This document shows, piece by piece, positions 7,452 to 16,629 of a DNA stretch of 64,000 bases. The stretch lies in assembly GCA_963750255.1 (NCBI GenBank), contig CAVVPZ010000006.1:620001-684000 (forward strand), given 5' to 3'. Each line of letters begins with the position of its first letter. Position 1 is the stretch's first letter. The notes below the pieces were generated by a model. That model did no database searches. It saw only the letters and a list, made by a program, of their open reading frames with translations, and was not told the DNA's origin. Source of the DNA: DATLED01 sp963750255. GTDB lineage: Bacteria; Actinomycetota; Acidimicrobiia; Acidimicrobiales; CADCTF01. Position numbers and translations under genes: made by a program.

Positions 7452-10400
7452 TCATTCGCCCAGACGGCGGCGCACCTCTGCCTTGGCGCCGGCGAGATCG
7501 GGGACGACGCGCTCGACCGCCTCGCCGGTCGTGCAAAACACCAACCGGGCTTCGGTGACGATCAGACCCGTGCTCGTCTCGAGCGCGAGCGCGTAGACCG
7601 CAATCTGGGTTCGATAGCGCTCGACCTTGTCGTCGATGTCGGAGGCCCCGAGTACCCCGTCAGTCTTGTAGTCGACCAAGACGAGGCCGTCCGGGGTCTC
7701 GTAGAGCAGATCGACGTAGCCCTCGACGGCGGATGAACCCACCGGGGCCGCAACGTAGAGCTCTCGCCAAGAGCGGGAGGCGACCCGAGCTGCACCCACC
7801 GCCGGGGAGTGCATGGCCGACCGGGCCAGCGCGGAGATGGTCTCGATGGCGTCGGGCATGGCTTCGAGGGCCGCGTATCGACCGGCCAAGACCAGTCGTC
7901 CGGCCTCGTCGTCGGGGTCGTCGAGATGTTCGAGCACGGCATGCACGGCCCGGCCGATGGCTGTTCCCGCCCGACCCCGCCGCCACGGAGCCGGCCCGTC
8001 ACCGGCGCCGCCGTCCGGCTCCGGGTCGGGCTCGTCGACAACATCGGCCTCGGCCGCCAGCGCCGTTGCCGAGCGGAACCGAGGCTCGGCCGCGGCCGCG
8101 AGGAGCGACTGGCGCTCGGCGGCCCACACCGCCGGGTCGGTCGGGACCGCCACCCCTCCCGTTTTGGGCAGGGTGAGAGCGCGATCGCGCTCTGGTCCTG
8201 CCCAAAACGGGGGAGGCCGCATCAGTCCGTCGAGGGCTGCGGCTTGCTCGGCGACGAGTCTGCCGTTGGAGAGCCTGCCCGCCTTGTGGAACGCGGAGAC
8301 CACGAGGTGATCCCGGGCACGCGTGCAGGCGACATAGAGGAGTCGGATGCGTTCGTGCTCGTCCATCTCCGACTCGAGGTCGGCCAGGCGATCGAAGTGT
8401 TCGGTTGTCGTCTTGGCGCTGTACCGCACGGCGGGAACGTCGCCCTCCCAGATGACCTGCGGACCGCGGCGTCGGCCGGCGAACGCGGTGGTGGCCCCAC
8501 TGACGACGGTGATAGGGAACTCGAGGCCCTTGGCGGCGTGGACCGTCATGATCGAGACGGCGTCGTCGTCGGTTTCCGACGTGAGGGGTTCGTGGACTCG
8601 GCTGCCCTCGGACTGTTGGAGTTCGGCCCACGCCACGAACGCCCGGAGGTCTCCCCCCTGGGACTCCTCGAAGGCTCGAGCCTGATCGACCACGAATCGC
8701 AGGCGGCGCCAGACCTCCCTCGGGCGGCGGGCGCCGAAGCCGAGCGCAAAGGCCTGGCGCTCGGCCAGGAGGCGATCGAGGAGCGCGCTCGGCTCGCGCC
8801 ACCACCGCTGGTCGGAGAGCGAACGGAGGTGGTCGAGCGCCACCATCACGCGGTGGCCCTTTGGGGCACCGCCCGGGTTGCGGTAGTCCCACTGTCCCCC
8901 GGCGAGCCGGAACGAGGCCAAGTCGACGTCGGAGCAGGCGTAGAGCGGCGACCTGAGCGCGGCGACCACGGCGACGGCATCGCCCGGGTCGCTGATGGCT
9001 CTGAGCGCAGCGAGCACCTCGCGAACTTCCTGGGTATCGAAGGCCAACGAGCCGGTGGCGACCCTGAAGGGCACGCCCACAGCATCGAGCGCGTCTTCCA
9101 ACTCGCGTAGCGATGTTCGGGTTGGAATGAGAATGGTGACGTCGGACCACGAGGGCGTTCGCCACGAGTTGGGTGCTTCGTCGGCCACCATCCAAGACGT
9201 TGGGTCACTTCGGACCGTCGCCACCGTGGCTGCGACCGCGTCGGCTTCGGCCCTCCGGACGTCGACGGCGAGTCCGGCCGTCTCGCCTCCGAGGACAACC
9301 ACTCGGTGGTCGCTCCCTTCGGGCGTGCCGCGCGCCGCGCTGAGCGGGACATAGGCGGGTTGGCGGTCGGGAACTTCATCGTGCATCAGTGCGCCGAAGA
9401 TGCCGTTGACCCAGTCGAGGATCGGCTCGACGGTGCGAAAGTTGTGGCGGAGGAGCACAGGATCTCCGGCGCCGAATCGATCGCGAGCCCGGAGGAACAG
9501 CCCGATGTCTGCCCGCCGGAACCGGTAGATCGACTGCTTCGGATCACCGACGAAGAAGAGGCGCCCGCTCGTCGCGTCGATGTCATGCCAGGGCTGTAGG
9601 GCATCACCTCCCTCGACGGTTGAGGCGAGGAGGACGGCGACGTCGACCTGGAGGGGGTCGGTGTCCTGGAATTCGTCGAGGAGGAGGCGCGAGTACCGCT
9701 GGCGGAGGGCGGCCCGAGCCCTGGGGCTCGAGTGGAGCAGCTGACGGGAGAACACCAACAGGTCGTGGTAATCGAGTCGACCTTCGGCCCGTCTGGCTTC
9801 GGCCGCCTGGATGGTGAAGCGGGCGAGCCGAACGGAGAGATGTCGCAGCACCTCCTCGGTGGCAGCGGCGAGGATCTCCCGGGCCACCCGTCCGAGGTCG
9901 GCCACCGATGTCTTGACGGCCGTGACGTCAGGCCAGTTGGCCGACCTTCCGACGTTGTTGGCCTTCCAGCTGTCAGCACGGGCCTTGGCGAGCGTGAGCG
10001 CCGCCAGCCAATCGGCGGTGCCGAGGACCTCGTCGGCTTCGCAACAGACGGTGCGGGCCCGGGCCAGCAGCCGGTCGTCGGGATCGAGGCACTCCCGAAG
10101 GGCGTCGCGGAGGGCGGCGAGCGGGGCGCGAAGCGCCTCGAACGAGGTGGTGCGGATCGGCCCGAGAGGCGACTCGGCGAGCGGGCCCAAGCGGTCCCAA
10201 CTGTCGCTGAAGGTGCCGGCGACGTCTTTGAACGAGGCCGACCCTCGCCGCGCTTCGATCTTGATGTCGAGGGCCCATGCAAGGAGGACCAAGGTCTCGG
10301 CGTCGGGGTCGGCCATGAGCTCGTCGACGAACGTCGTCCAGCGGCGTTCGAATCGGAGCTGAGAGCTCACGTCGTCGAGCACGTCGACCCGTGGGGGGAG

Positions 10401-10760
10401 ACCAGCCTCGACGGGATGCTCCTGGATGAGTCGGAGACAGAAGGCGTGGAGGGTGCCGATGGCCGAGGTGTCGAGGTCGGCCAGCGCGGCCTCGAAGAGG
10501 TGGGGCACGGCGGGTTCGAGCGACGGCGTCGCCAGTTCTTTCTCGAACGCCTCGCGGAGTCGATCGCGGAGTTCGGCGGCGGCAGCTTCGGTAAACGTGA
10601 TGGCTGCGGTCTCGGCCACGGGCTGGCCGGCGGCGATGAGTCCGATTACCCGTCGGACCAGCTCGTGGGTCTTGCCGGTCCCGGCACCGGCCTCGACGAA
10701 CAGCGTCGATGTGAGGTCGGTGCGGATTCGGTCTCGCGATGGCTGGTCGACTGTGCTCAC
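7452..10760 (-). CDS. addA: AddA/RecB-like UvrD-family helicase-nuclease subunit
   Basis: A 1102-residue DNA double-strand-break repair enzyme subunit. Walker A is EAGAGTGKT (K30), followed by the UvrD/RecB motif AAITFTEAAAAELRDRL. Motif II is LLLDEFQDTDP, later helicase motifs include VHAAKGLEFP and LYVACTRARDHL, and a C-terminal PD-(D/E)XK nuclease domain shows LVLVDYKTDG. Its start overlaps the addB stop by 4 nt, so the two subunits are coupled. A palindromic repeat (8156-8213) is embedded in frame at about residues 850-868, in the linker between helicase and nuclease. The symbol follows the AddAB architecture; an AdnAB-type naming is possible. Confidence 0.85.
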   Translation of the reverse strand: MSTVDQPSRDRIRTDLTSTLFVEAGAGTGKTHELVRRVIGLIAAGQPVAETAAITFTEAAAAELRDRLREAFEKELATPSLEPAVPHLFEAALADLDTSAIGTLHAFCLRLIQEHPVEAGLPPRVDVLDDVSSQLRFERRWTTFVDELMADPDAETLVLLAWALDIKIEARRGSASFKDVAGTFSDSWDRLGPLAESPLGPIRTTSFEALRAPLAALRDALRECLDPDDRLLARARTVCCEADEVLGTADWLAALTLAKARADSWKANNVGRSANWPDVTAVKTSVADLGRVAREILAAATEEVLRHLSVRLARFTIQAAEARRAEGRLDYHDLLVFSRQLLHSSPRARAALRQRYSRLLLDEFQDTDPLQVDVAVLLASTVEGGDALQPWHDIDATSGRLFFVGDPKQSIYRFRRADIGLFLRARDRFGAGDPVLLRHNFRTVEPILDWVNGIFGALMHDEVPDRQPAYVPLSAARGTPEGSDHRVVVLGGETAGLAVDVRRAEADAVAATVATVRSDPTSWMVADEAPNSWRTPSWSDVTILIPTRTSLRELEDALDAVGVPFRVATGSLAFDTQEVREVLAALRAISDPGDAVAVVAALRSPLYACSDVDLASFRLAGGQWDYRNPGGAPKGHRVMVALDHLRSLSDQRWWREPSALLDRLLAERQAFALGFGARRPREVWRRLRFVVDQARAFEESQGGDLRAFVAWAELQQSEGSRVHEPLTSETDDDAVSIMTVHAAKGLEFPITVVSGATTAFAGRRRGPQVIWEGDVPAVRYSAKTTTEHFDRLADLESEMDEHERIRLLYVACTRARDHLVVSAFHKAGRLSNGRLVAEQAAALDGLMRPPPFWAGPERDRALTLPKTGGVAVPTDPAVWAAERQSLLAAAAEPRFRSATALAAEADVVDEPDPEPDGGAGDGPAPWRRGRAGTAIGRAVHAVLEHLDDPDDEAGRLVLAGRYAALEAMPDAIETISALARSAMHSPAVGAARVASRSWRELYVAAPVGSSAVEGYVDLLYETPDGLVLVDYKTDGVLGASDIDDKVERYRTQIAVYALALETSTGLIVTEARLVFCTTGEAVERVVPDLAGAKAEVRRRLGE
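8156..8213. repeat. Palindromic repeat element, copy 1 (in frame inside addA)
   Basis: A 58-nt imperfect palindrome centred at 8184/8185 on GCGATCGC. Each outer arm reads CCCGTTTTGGGCAGG or its complement; the only non-pairing positions are near GTGAG versus TGGTC and a T/G at the edges. Its core (GGGCAGGGTGAGAGCGCGAT) matches the perfect 38-nt palindrome at 37437-37474, and both are followed by CAAAACG. Inside addA it encodes part of the segment PPPFWAGPERDRALTLPKTG without breaking the frame. Confidence 0.85.
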
Positions 10761-13700
10761 GAGTCGGCCTGCCGGATTCGGAGCAAGTCGAGGATGGCCA
10801 ACTCGCGGGCGTCGGCGATGGCGCGCTCGTGGTCGTCGCGATCACGGGCACACAGCCGGTCGAAGTCGCAGAATCCGCAGTTGTCGTGGGATCCGAAGAA
10901 GGCGTTGTACTCACCCGGACGGGCGGGGAACACGCCGGCGTCGATGCCCTCGACGATGACGTCGGTCACGGAGAGAAACCGGTCGTGCCGTTGGTCGTTC
11001 CAGTCGTAGCCCTGCTGGCGAAACTCCTCGCGGGCCGAGATCATCCAGAAGACCGACGTGACCCGTCTGTCGCCGTAGCGATCGATGGCCGCCTGGACGT
11101 AGAGCGGGAGTTGCAGCGCCGTGCCAGCGAGCACAGGGTCGACGCCGAGCCCCTTGTAGTTGTCGCGGCCAGTCTTGTAATCGATCACGACGAGCCCGCC
11201 GTCGTCGGTGCGGTCGACTCGATCCACGACGCCACGGAGGCCGATCCGGCCGCTGTTGGGTAGGTCGAAGCGCACCGGCGGAGCGTCGTCCATCCCGAAG
11301 CGCATTTCGACCGCCACGGGTGTGGCCCGGTGCGTGGCGCGATAGGCGTCGTCGGCGCGCAGGAAGTCGTGCAGGTCGGCGCGGATCTCGGATTTGGTCC
11401 GTCGCCATTGCAGAGGCCGGCCTGCGGCGCCGCGCTGCTCGACCTCAGCGAAGGCGGACTCGGCAAGGTCGTCGATGGCGGCGTGGTCGGCGTCAGACCA
11501 GGCGTGGTCGGGATTCGGTGGCCCTTCAGGCCGGGTGATGGCGGCGCCGACGAACTGCTCGAGGATCTTGTGCACGAGCGTGCCCCGCTCGGCGGGGTCG
11601 AGGGAGAGGACCTGCTCGGGGTCGTCCCGCTCGCGGATGCCGAGCACCGAGGAGAGGAAGTAGCGGTAGGGGCACGTCGCCCAGGTCTGCAGGCCGGTGG
11701 CAGAGACGAGGCCCCGCCGGTGAGTGGCGCCGTCGCCGAGGGCGGCCAGGTTGCCGTCCCATTCGGTGAACTCACTCGACGCCCGACCGGCGTGGGCGGT
11801 CAAGCCGCGCGCGAGTTCGTCGACGACGAATGGGTGCCGACGCCAGTCCGGCGCTTCGAGCAGGGCGGCGACGGTGCGGTCGGCGACAGTGGCCGGATGC
11901 CGGGCATGCCGCACACCGGCGGCAAACGACGGAAGAACCTCGAGCACGGACGCAGGCAGCGTGGCGACGTCGCTGCTGTAGACCCGAGTTCCGGCCCGGG
12001 CCGAGGCCGTGTCGAGCAGCCAGCGCGAGGGCAACCGGTGCCGACGCGAGCGGAGGTCAGCCCGCGGGAAGGACAGCGTTGTCGTGGTGCCGGAGGCGAT
12101 GGCGGCCAACAACGTTCGATGTTGTTCGGCAAGGCGGTCACGACGGCTCGCCAACCTGCCGCCCGTCATCACCCGGAGCCGGTCGGGAAGGAGCGGGTCG
12201 TCGCGTCCGACGGCCGGCACCGTGCCCTCGGCCATGCCAACGACGAACACGACGTCGTAGTCGAGGCCGGGTGCGGCCGACATGGGAGCGACGAGCACGC
12301 CGTGTCCGAACTGCCCGACGCGGCCGCTCACGGCCCCGAGCTCGCTGCGGACGGCCTCGGTGAAGCCGAACATGCCTGCTCCGGGTTCGAGGTCGTCGAG
12401 CGAACCCAAGCGGGTGAGGATGGCGTCGACCCGTTGCGCGCTGTCGCGCTCTTCGTCAGGCCAATGGATCCAACGCTCTTCGGTTCCGAGGAGATCGGTG
12501 AGCAGGCCCCGACTCTGTTCGGCGCGTAGGGCCCAGGTCGGTCCGGCGTCGATGGCCGACATCCGGCCCGCGAGCGCCTCGACGAAGTGCAGGAGTTCGT
12601 CGGTCTCGCTCCGCGCCGCCTCGAGCCAGGTCTCGCCGTGGTCGGCCAGACGCCGGTTCAACTCGACCAGCCGCTCGGACAGCTTGGATCGCCAGTCGTC
12701 GAGACCGCCGACGACGCCGGCGTTTCGCGAGGCGTCGTCGAGCCTGTGGGTCGCGGCCAGACGGTGGCCGACTCGAACCGGTCCCGTATCGAGGAGGGCA
12801 ATGACCTGCCGCCTGGCCCAGTCGGTCTCGGCCACGAGGAGCGCCTGCAGCAGCACCCGGCCGGCCACTGAGTCGGCGAGCGCGCGCACGCTGGGGCCGT
12901 GGTGGGCGATCCCGGCGCCATCGAGTTGCTCGACGAGCGTGCGGGGATACGAGTCGCCCTGGGGGCGAAAGACCGCGATGCGATCGAGGCGGACGCCGCG
13001 CTCGACCTGGGCGACGATCCGTCGGACCACCTCGCGGACCTCGTCGTCGGGATCCGAGGCGCTGAACAACTCGTGCGCGGTCGGTTGCGGTGGAAGCGGC
13101 CCGACCGGCAGCGACAGCCCCACGTCGTCGATCACGCGCCGGACGGCACCGTCGGCCGACTCGGATCCCGTCAGGGCGACGACGGCAGCGGCCTCGGCTG
13201 AGGCGGTGAGGGCGGCGGCGATCACCGCGACGAGCGCTGGCGTGGTCGGCGCAGGGAGGAACCACACCACGGATCCCAACGACCGGCGGCAAGCGGGATC
13301 GGATCGAAGCGCGTCGGCGGCGGCGGCGGCGAGATCACTCTCGTCGAAGAACCCGGTGAGATGACCGCGAACCACCTCGGTCAGGCGGAGCCTTTCCCGC
13401 CCGTGATCCGACTCGCCGAGCGTGGCTCTGACCGCGCCGGCACCCCGAGTGATCTCGCTGTACGACCGGCTCACGGCGGCCGCGGTCGCAGGGTGCCCGG
13501 CGACGGGCCCAAGTGGGCCGGGATCGTCCCGCAGGGCTCGGCGAACGGCGGCCCCCAGAGCGGCGTCGGTCAGCGGGCGAAGGTGGGGAAGCGCTCCGGC
13601 TCCCAGCGTCTCGGCCAGTGCATACGGCGTGAGAAAGGAGACATTGGCGAGATTGACCGGGTCGAGTCCCGGGGCTCCGACGGCGAGCAGCCGGCGGGCG

Positions 13701-13876
13701 GAGAGACCGACGCCGTTGGAAGGCACGAGCACCGTGACTCGGTCGAGCGGATGGGCCCCGGCACGCGCCCGAAGCGTCCGAAGGTGGTCGGCGAGGGCCT
13801 GCGATGCGTCTCGCCCGTACGAGACGACGTGGAGTTGGACCTCCGTGTGCTCCTGCTCGCGCGCCGCCGCCTCCAT
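10757..13876 (-). CDS. addB: AddB-like subunit with PD-(D/E)XK nuclease and Fe-S cluster
   Basis: A 1039-residue partner of AddA. The N-terminal helicase-like part lacks a Walker A lysine (the equivalent loop reads LVPSNGVGLSARR), so it is probably not an active ATPase. The C-terminus is a RecB-family nuclease with LVVIDYKTGR. Four cysteines (one in TWATCPYRYF, three in NCGFCDFDRLC) have the AddB-type 4Fe-4S spacing that staples the nuclease domain. It is the first gene of the addB-addA operon. A minus-strand TAGGGT ends 6 nt before the ATG with no Shine-Dalgarno, suggesting a leaderless start. Confidence 0.82.
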   Translation of the reverse strand: MEAAAREQEHTEVQLHVVSYGRDASQALADHLRTLRARAGAHPLDRVTVLVPSNGVGLSARRLLAVGAPGLDPVNLANVSFLTPYALAETLGAGALPHLRPLTDAALGAAVRRALRDDPGPLGPVAGHPATAAAVSRSYSEITRGAGAVRATLGESDHGRERLRLTEVVRGHLTGFFDESDLAAAAADALRSDPACRRSLGSVVWFLPAPTTPALVAVIAAALTASAEAAAVVALTGSESADGAVRRVIDDVGLSLPVGPLPPQPTAHELFSASDPDDEVREVVRRIVAQVERGVRLDRIAVFRPQGDSYPRTLVEQLDGAGIAHHGPSVRALADSVAGRVLLQALLVAETDWARRQVIALLDTGPVRVGHRLAATHRLDDASRNAGVVGGLDDWRSKLSERLVELNRRLADHGETWLEAARSETDELLHFVEALAGRMSAIDAGPTWALRAEQSRGLLTDLLGTEERWIHWPDEERDSAQRVDAILTRLGSLDDLEPGAGMFGFTEAVRSELGAVSGRVGQFGHGVLVAPMSAAPGLDYDVVFVVGMAEGTVPAVGRDDPLLPDRLRVMTGGRLASRRDRLAEQHRTLLAAIASGTTTTLSFPRADLRSRRHRLPSRWLLDTASARAGTRVYSSDVATLPASVLEVLPSFAAGVRHARHPATVADRTVAALLEAPDWRRHPFVVDELARGLTAHAGRASSEFTEWDGNLAALGDGATHRRGLVSATGLQTWATCPYRYFLSSVLGIRERDDPEQVLSLDPAERGTLVHKILEQFVGAAITRPEGPPNPDHAWSDADHAAIDDLAESAFAEVEQRGAAGRPLQWRRTKSEIRADLHDFLRADDAYRATHRATPVAVEMRFGMDDAPPVRFDLPNSGRIGLRGVVDRVDRTDDGGLVVIDYKTGRDNYKGLGVDPVLAGTALQLPLYVQAAIDRYGDRRVTSVFWMISAREEFRQQGYDWNDQRHDRFLSVTDVIVEGIDAGVFPARPGEYNAFFGSHDNCGFCDFDRLCARDRDDHERAIADARELAILDLLRIRQADS

Positions 13877-13882
13877 GCCATC

Positions 13883-13888
13883 ACCCTA
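13883..13888 (-). promoter_or_regulatory. Candidate -10 (TAGGGT) of leaderless addB
   Basis: TAGGGT on the minus strand is separated from the addB ATG by 6 nt, too short for a leader with a ribosome-binding site. The same TANNNT-to-start geometry recurs across this window. No clear -35 is visible. Confidence 0.5.
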
Positions 13889-13914
13889 AGACGGAGGTGT
13901 GACGGCGCCGGTCG

Positions 13915-14298
13915 TCAGCCGGGACGACGTGGAGTCGGCGTGTGGCCCGAGGCCGTTGCCGCCACCCAGGCGAGGACGACGGTGGGAGCGAAGAAGGCGC
14001 CGATCGAGGCGATGGCGACCAGCGCAGCCAGCGTCATGATGGGCGCAGCGAACACCGTTGCCGGCCGCGTGCGAATGACCAGCGGTACGAGCGCGATCAA
14101 CGCCGGAATGGCGAGGACGAGCATCACTCCGCCGCCTCCGTCGCTGACGAGAGACTGCTGTGTCGTCACGCACACCGACGCGCCGCCAGCGGTGGACGAA
14201 CATGACGACGAGGAGATCACCGGCGTGGCAGCGAGGGCCACGCCTGTCGCGCTCGGCGACGGCGAAGGTTGCCACTCGCCACCGTTGGACGTCCACAC
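13915..14298 (-). CDS. Small membrane protein, unknown function
   Basis: A 127-residue protein starting at GTG. A Ser/Ala-rich N-terminal region of about 55 residues with two cysteines precedes two hydrophobic helices (MLVLAIPALIALVPLVI, about 59-75, and a longer stretch at about 85-117 that may be one or two spans). The pattern of a short extracytoplasmic head and a C-terminal hairpin suggests a small membrane or secreted-and-anchored protein. I do not recognise the family. It ends 38 nt before addB and is divergent from the SMP-30 gene. A GGGGAGGGG stretch upstream of the GTG could be a ribosome-binding site, although the spacing is long. Confidence 0.5.
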   Translation of the reverse strand: MWTSNGGEWQPSPSPSATGVALAATPVISSSSCSSTAGGASVCVTTQQSLVSDGGGGVMLVLAIPALIALVPLVIRTRPATVFAAPIMTLAALVAIASIGAFFAPTVVLAWVAATASGHTPTPRRPG

Positions 14299-14374
14299 CG
14301 CGGCGAACCCCGCCCCTCCCCGCCTTGTTCCACCGGCGCTCGGCGGGCGGAGTCGGCTCTGTCAGGCTGACGAC

Positions 14375-15202
14375 ATGGGTGACTTCGAGGTTGTCGTGGA
14401 TGGCGTGGACTTCGGCGAAGGGCCCCGTTGGCACGACGGCCGACTGTGGTATTCGGACTTCCATCAGCGGACCGTGTTCAGCGTGGGGGGCGGTGGCGAC
14501 CGCAGGGCCGAGCACGCTGACCTCGATGACCGGCCGTCGGGGTTGGGTTGGCTGCCGGATGGACGCCTTCTGATCGTGGCCATGACTTCGAGGCGGCTGC
14601 TCATCGCGGACGGCGACGGGCACGTCTCCGATCATGCCGATCTGTCGGCGGTCGCGACCGGGCACGCCAACGACATGGTGGTCGACGCCGCCGGCAACGC
14701 GTACGTCGGCAACTTCGGCTTCGACTACGAGGAGGGCGGCCGGTTCGCCACGGCCGCACTGGCGTTGGTCCGGCCGGATGGATCGGTGGAGACAGCCGCC
14801 ACCGGACTCCGTTTTCCCAACGGATCGGTGATCACCCCGGATGGCGCCACCCTCATCGTGGGCGAGTCGTTCGGGGCTGGTTACGAGGCGTTCACGATCA
14901 ACGATGACGCCACACTCGGCGAGCGTCGCCGGTGGGCCGACGTCCCCGGCATGGCGCCCGACGGGTGTGACCTCGATGTTGATGGCGGAATCTGGTTCGC
15001 CGACGCACTCGGCTCCCAAGTGGTGCGTGTCGTCGAAGGAGGCAAGATCACCGACCGTCTTCCCACCCCGATGCCGGTGTTCGCCTGCGCGCTCGGCGGC
15101 GACGACGGACGCTCGCTCTTTGTTTTGTGCGCCCCCGGGTCACACCCGGACCTCGTAGCCGGCAAGGCGGCCGGGGTGATCTACCGCGCCACCATCGCCT
15201 AG
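14375..15202 (+). CDS. SMP-30/gluconolactonase-like beta-propeller hydrolase
   Basis: A 275-residue six-bladed propeller of the SMP-30/gluconolaconase/LRE-like family, which hydrolyses sugar lactones or related esters with one divalent metal. Expected ligands are visible: E15 in FGEGPRWH, the Asn in GHANDMVVD, the Asn in RFPNGSVITPDG, and the Asp in PDGCDLDVDGGIWFAD. The ATG at 14375 precedes the family motif and gives the usual length; the frame stays open about 1 kb upstream only by chance, antisense to addB. Its TAG stop and the antiporter's stop lie 2 nt apart inside the palindrome CTAGGCCTAG. Confidence 0.85.
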   Translation: MGDFEVVVDGVDFGEGPRWHDGRLWYSDFHQRTVFSVGGGGDRRAEHADLDDRPSGLGWLPDGRLLIVAMTSRRLLIADGDGHVSDHADLSAVATGHANDMVVDAAGNAYVGNFGFDYEEGGRFATAALALVRPDGSVETAATGLRFPNGSVITPDGATLIVGESFGAGYEAFTINDDATLGERRRWADVPGMAPDGCDLDVDGGIWFADALGSQVVRVVEGGKITDRLPTPMPVFACALGGDDGRSLFVLCAPGSHPDLVAGKAAGVIYRATIA

Positions 15203-15204
15203 GC

Positions 15205-16392
15205 CTAGTCCGGGATCGAGGCAGGTTCTTCGGCTGACGGTTCGGCGCGGAACCATCCGGCGACGATGACGTCGGTCGAGGAATGGGCGACGATCGAGGC
15301 GAACACCACCAAGGCAACGAGGTGGAACAGCTCGTCGCTGAAGCCGAGTCGAGCTTCGAGGATGATCAAGCCGTAGACCACCGACGCGAAGCCCTTGGGC
15401 CCGAACCATGCCGCCGCCAGCCACTCCTTGCGCTGCAGTCCTCCACCGACGAGCGCCACCGCCAGTGCGGCCGGACGGGCCAGGAAGATGGCGGCGGCCG
15501 TGAAGATGTAGCCGGCCAAGGGGATCTCGCCGAGGAACGTGGGGGAGATCAAGGCACCGAAGATGAGCAACGCGAGCAGCTTCAACAACTCGGTGACCAA
15601 CTCGCCGAATTCATGGAAGGCGTCACGAATGGCGGGGCTCATGGTGGCCACCGTGATGCCGGCAGCGAAGGCGGCGAGGAACTCGTTGGCATGGGTCAGC
15701 GACGCGAGCGACAGCACCAGCAGCCCAATCGCGAGTGCGTTGAGCGGCTCGTAGGACGTGGTTGCGCGGAAGAACCGGGTGCGCTCGAGGAGAATGGCCG
15801 AGGCCGGGACGGCCACGCCGAGTGCGATACCGGCCGCGACCTCGGACAGCAACTCCACCCCTTCGACGTGGCCGGTACCGGCCACGGCGAGCAGCACGAT
15901 CACGACGGGTAGGGCGAGTCCGTCGTTGAGACCGCTTTCGACGTTGAGGAGGTTGCGGAGGCGGTAGGGGATCTCCTCGCGCCCCACGATGGCGGCGGCG
16001 AACACGGGGTCGGTCGGACTCAGGGCGGCGCCGAGGAGGAAGGATTCGGCCCAGGGGAGCCCGGCCAGGACATGGGCGAGGAGGGCCGTGGCGAGGAGGG
16101 TGAGCGGCAGCCCGAAGACCAAGGCTCGGCCGGGCAGACGCCACGCCGAGCGCAGGTCGCCGAAGCCGACCCGCATCCCGTCGGTGAAGAGCACGCTGAA
16201 GAGCGCCAACTCGGCCAATCGGCCGACGAGCGGATCCTCGGGTCCGACAACGACGAGATCGAGTACTCCCGGGCCGAGGATGAAGCCGGCCACGAGAAAG
16301 AGCACGGCAGTCGACAGCACCGTTCGGTGGGCCAGCGCCGAGACGAGCACGGCGGCCAACAGGACCACGGCGAAGACGAGGACCAGTTGCAC
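15205..16392 (-). CDS. Sodium/proton antiporter, CPA1 (NhaP-like) family
   Basis: A 395-residue integral membrane protein with about 12 hydrophobic segments beginning at the N-terminus (VLVFAVVLLAAVLVSALA). It has the Na+/H+ exchanger core, including GAALSPTDPVFAAAI (the conserved TDP) and NVESGLNDGLALPVV (the conserved ND pair that binds the cation). It exchanges Na+ or K+ for protons to keep pH and salt balance. It is encoded alone. The GTG start has TAGCCT 7 nt upstream and no Shine-Dalgarno, so it is probably leaderless. Confidence 0.88.
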   Translation of the reverse strand: MQLVLVFAVVLLAAVLVSALAHRTVLSTAVLFLVAGFILGPGVLDLVVVGPEDPLVGRLAELALFSVLFTDGMRVGFGDLRSAWRLPGRALVFGLPLTLLATALLAHVLAGLPWAESFLLGAALSPTDPVFAAAIVGREEIPYRLRNLLNVESGLNDGLALPVVIVLLAVAGTGHVEGVELLSEVAAGIALGVAVPASAILLERTRFFRATTSYEPLNALAIGLLVLSLASLTHANEFLAAFAAGITVATMSPAIRDAFHEFGELVTELLKLLALLIFGALISPTFLGEIPLAGYIFTAAAIFLARPAALAVALVGGGLQRKEWLAAAWFGPKGFASVVYGLIILEARLGFSDELFHLVALVVFASIVAHSSTDVIVAGWFRAEPSAEEPASIPD

Positions 16393-16399
16393 CCGCCGG

Positions 16400-16405
16400 A
16401 GGCTA
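16400..16405 (-). promoter_or_regulatory. Candidate -10 (TAGCCT) of leaderless antiporter gene
   Basis: TAGCCT on the minus strand lies 7 nt before the GTG start at 16392. It matches the TANNNT spacing of the other leaderless candidates in this window. Confidence 0.5.
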
Positions 16406-16433
16406 GGGGCGGGTCATCGGGCATTCAGATCTG

Positions 16434-16462
16434 GGTTCGGTCGCGGTTCGGTCGCGGTCTGG
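16434..16462 (+). repeat. 11-nt direct repeats upstream of the ammonium transporter gene
   Basis: GGTTCGGTCGC occurs twice in direct contact (16434-16444 and 16445-16455), followed by a partial third copy (GGTCTGG). The 11-nt period is close to one helical turn, which could present a repeated binding face to a regulator. The stretch from 16393 to 16629 holds no gene. It also contains GTAAC (16514-16518) followed 6 nt later by ACAAC, a weak resemblance to a GlnR half-site that I do not rely on. Confidence 0.45.
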
Positions 16463-16629
16463 TGACAACAGGTAGGCGGGGTCAGGAGGAGGTCAGTTTT
16501 CGTTCTGCTTTGCGTAACACGGTGACAACGGCGGGGAAATCGGGGCTCCTTAGGTTGGCCACGACCTCGGAGCCAATCGTCTTGCATCGCCGCTGGACGA
16601 AAGACGGTTCCCCAACTCCAAGGAGCACG

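Noticed and set aside
7809..9110. Long antisense frames over addA and addB
   Set aside because: They are shadow frames of the GC-rich coding strand; composition (Arg/Gly/Pro-rich) and lack of motifs do not support real genes.
13361..14374. Continuous open frame upstream of the SMP-30 lactonase, giving an apparent 613-residue protein
   Set aside because: The extra part is antisense to addB, has no coding character, and the family's N-terminal motif begins right after ATG 14375.
16514..16529. GlnR-type binding site upstream of amt
   Set aside because: Only one half-site-like GTAAC with a poor second half; not enough to call.
16393..16629. Small gene in the antiporter-amt gap
   Set aside because: No frame with a start, ribosome-binding site and coding composition; the region seems purely regulatory.
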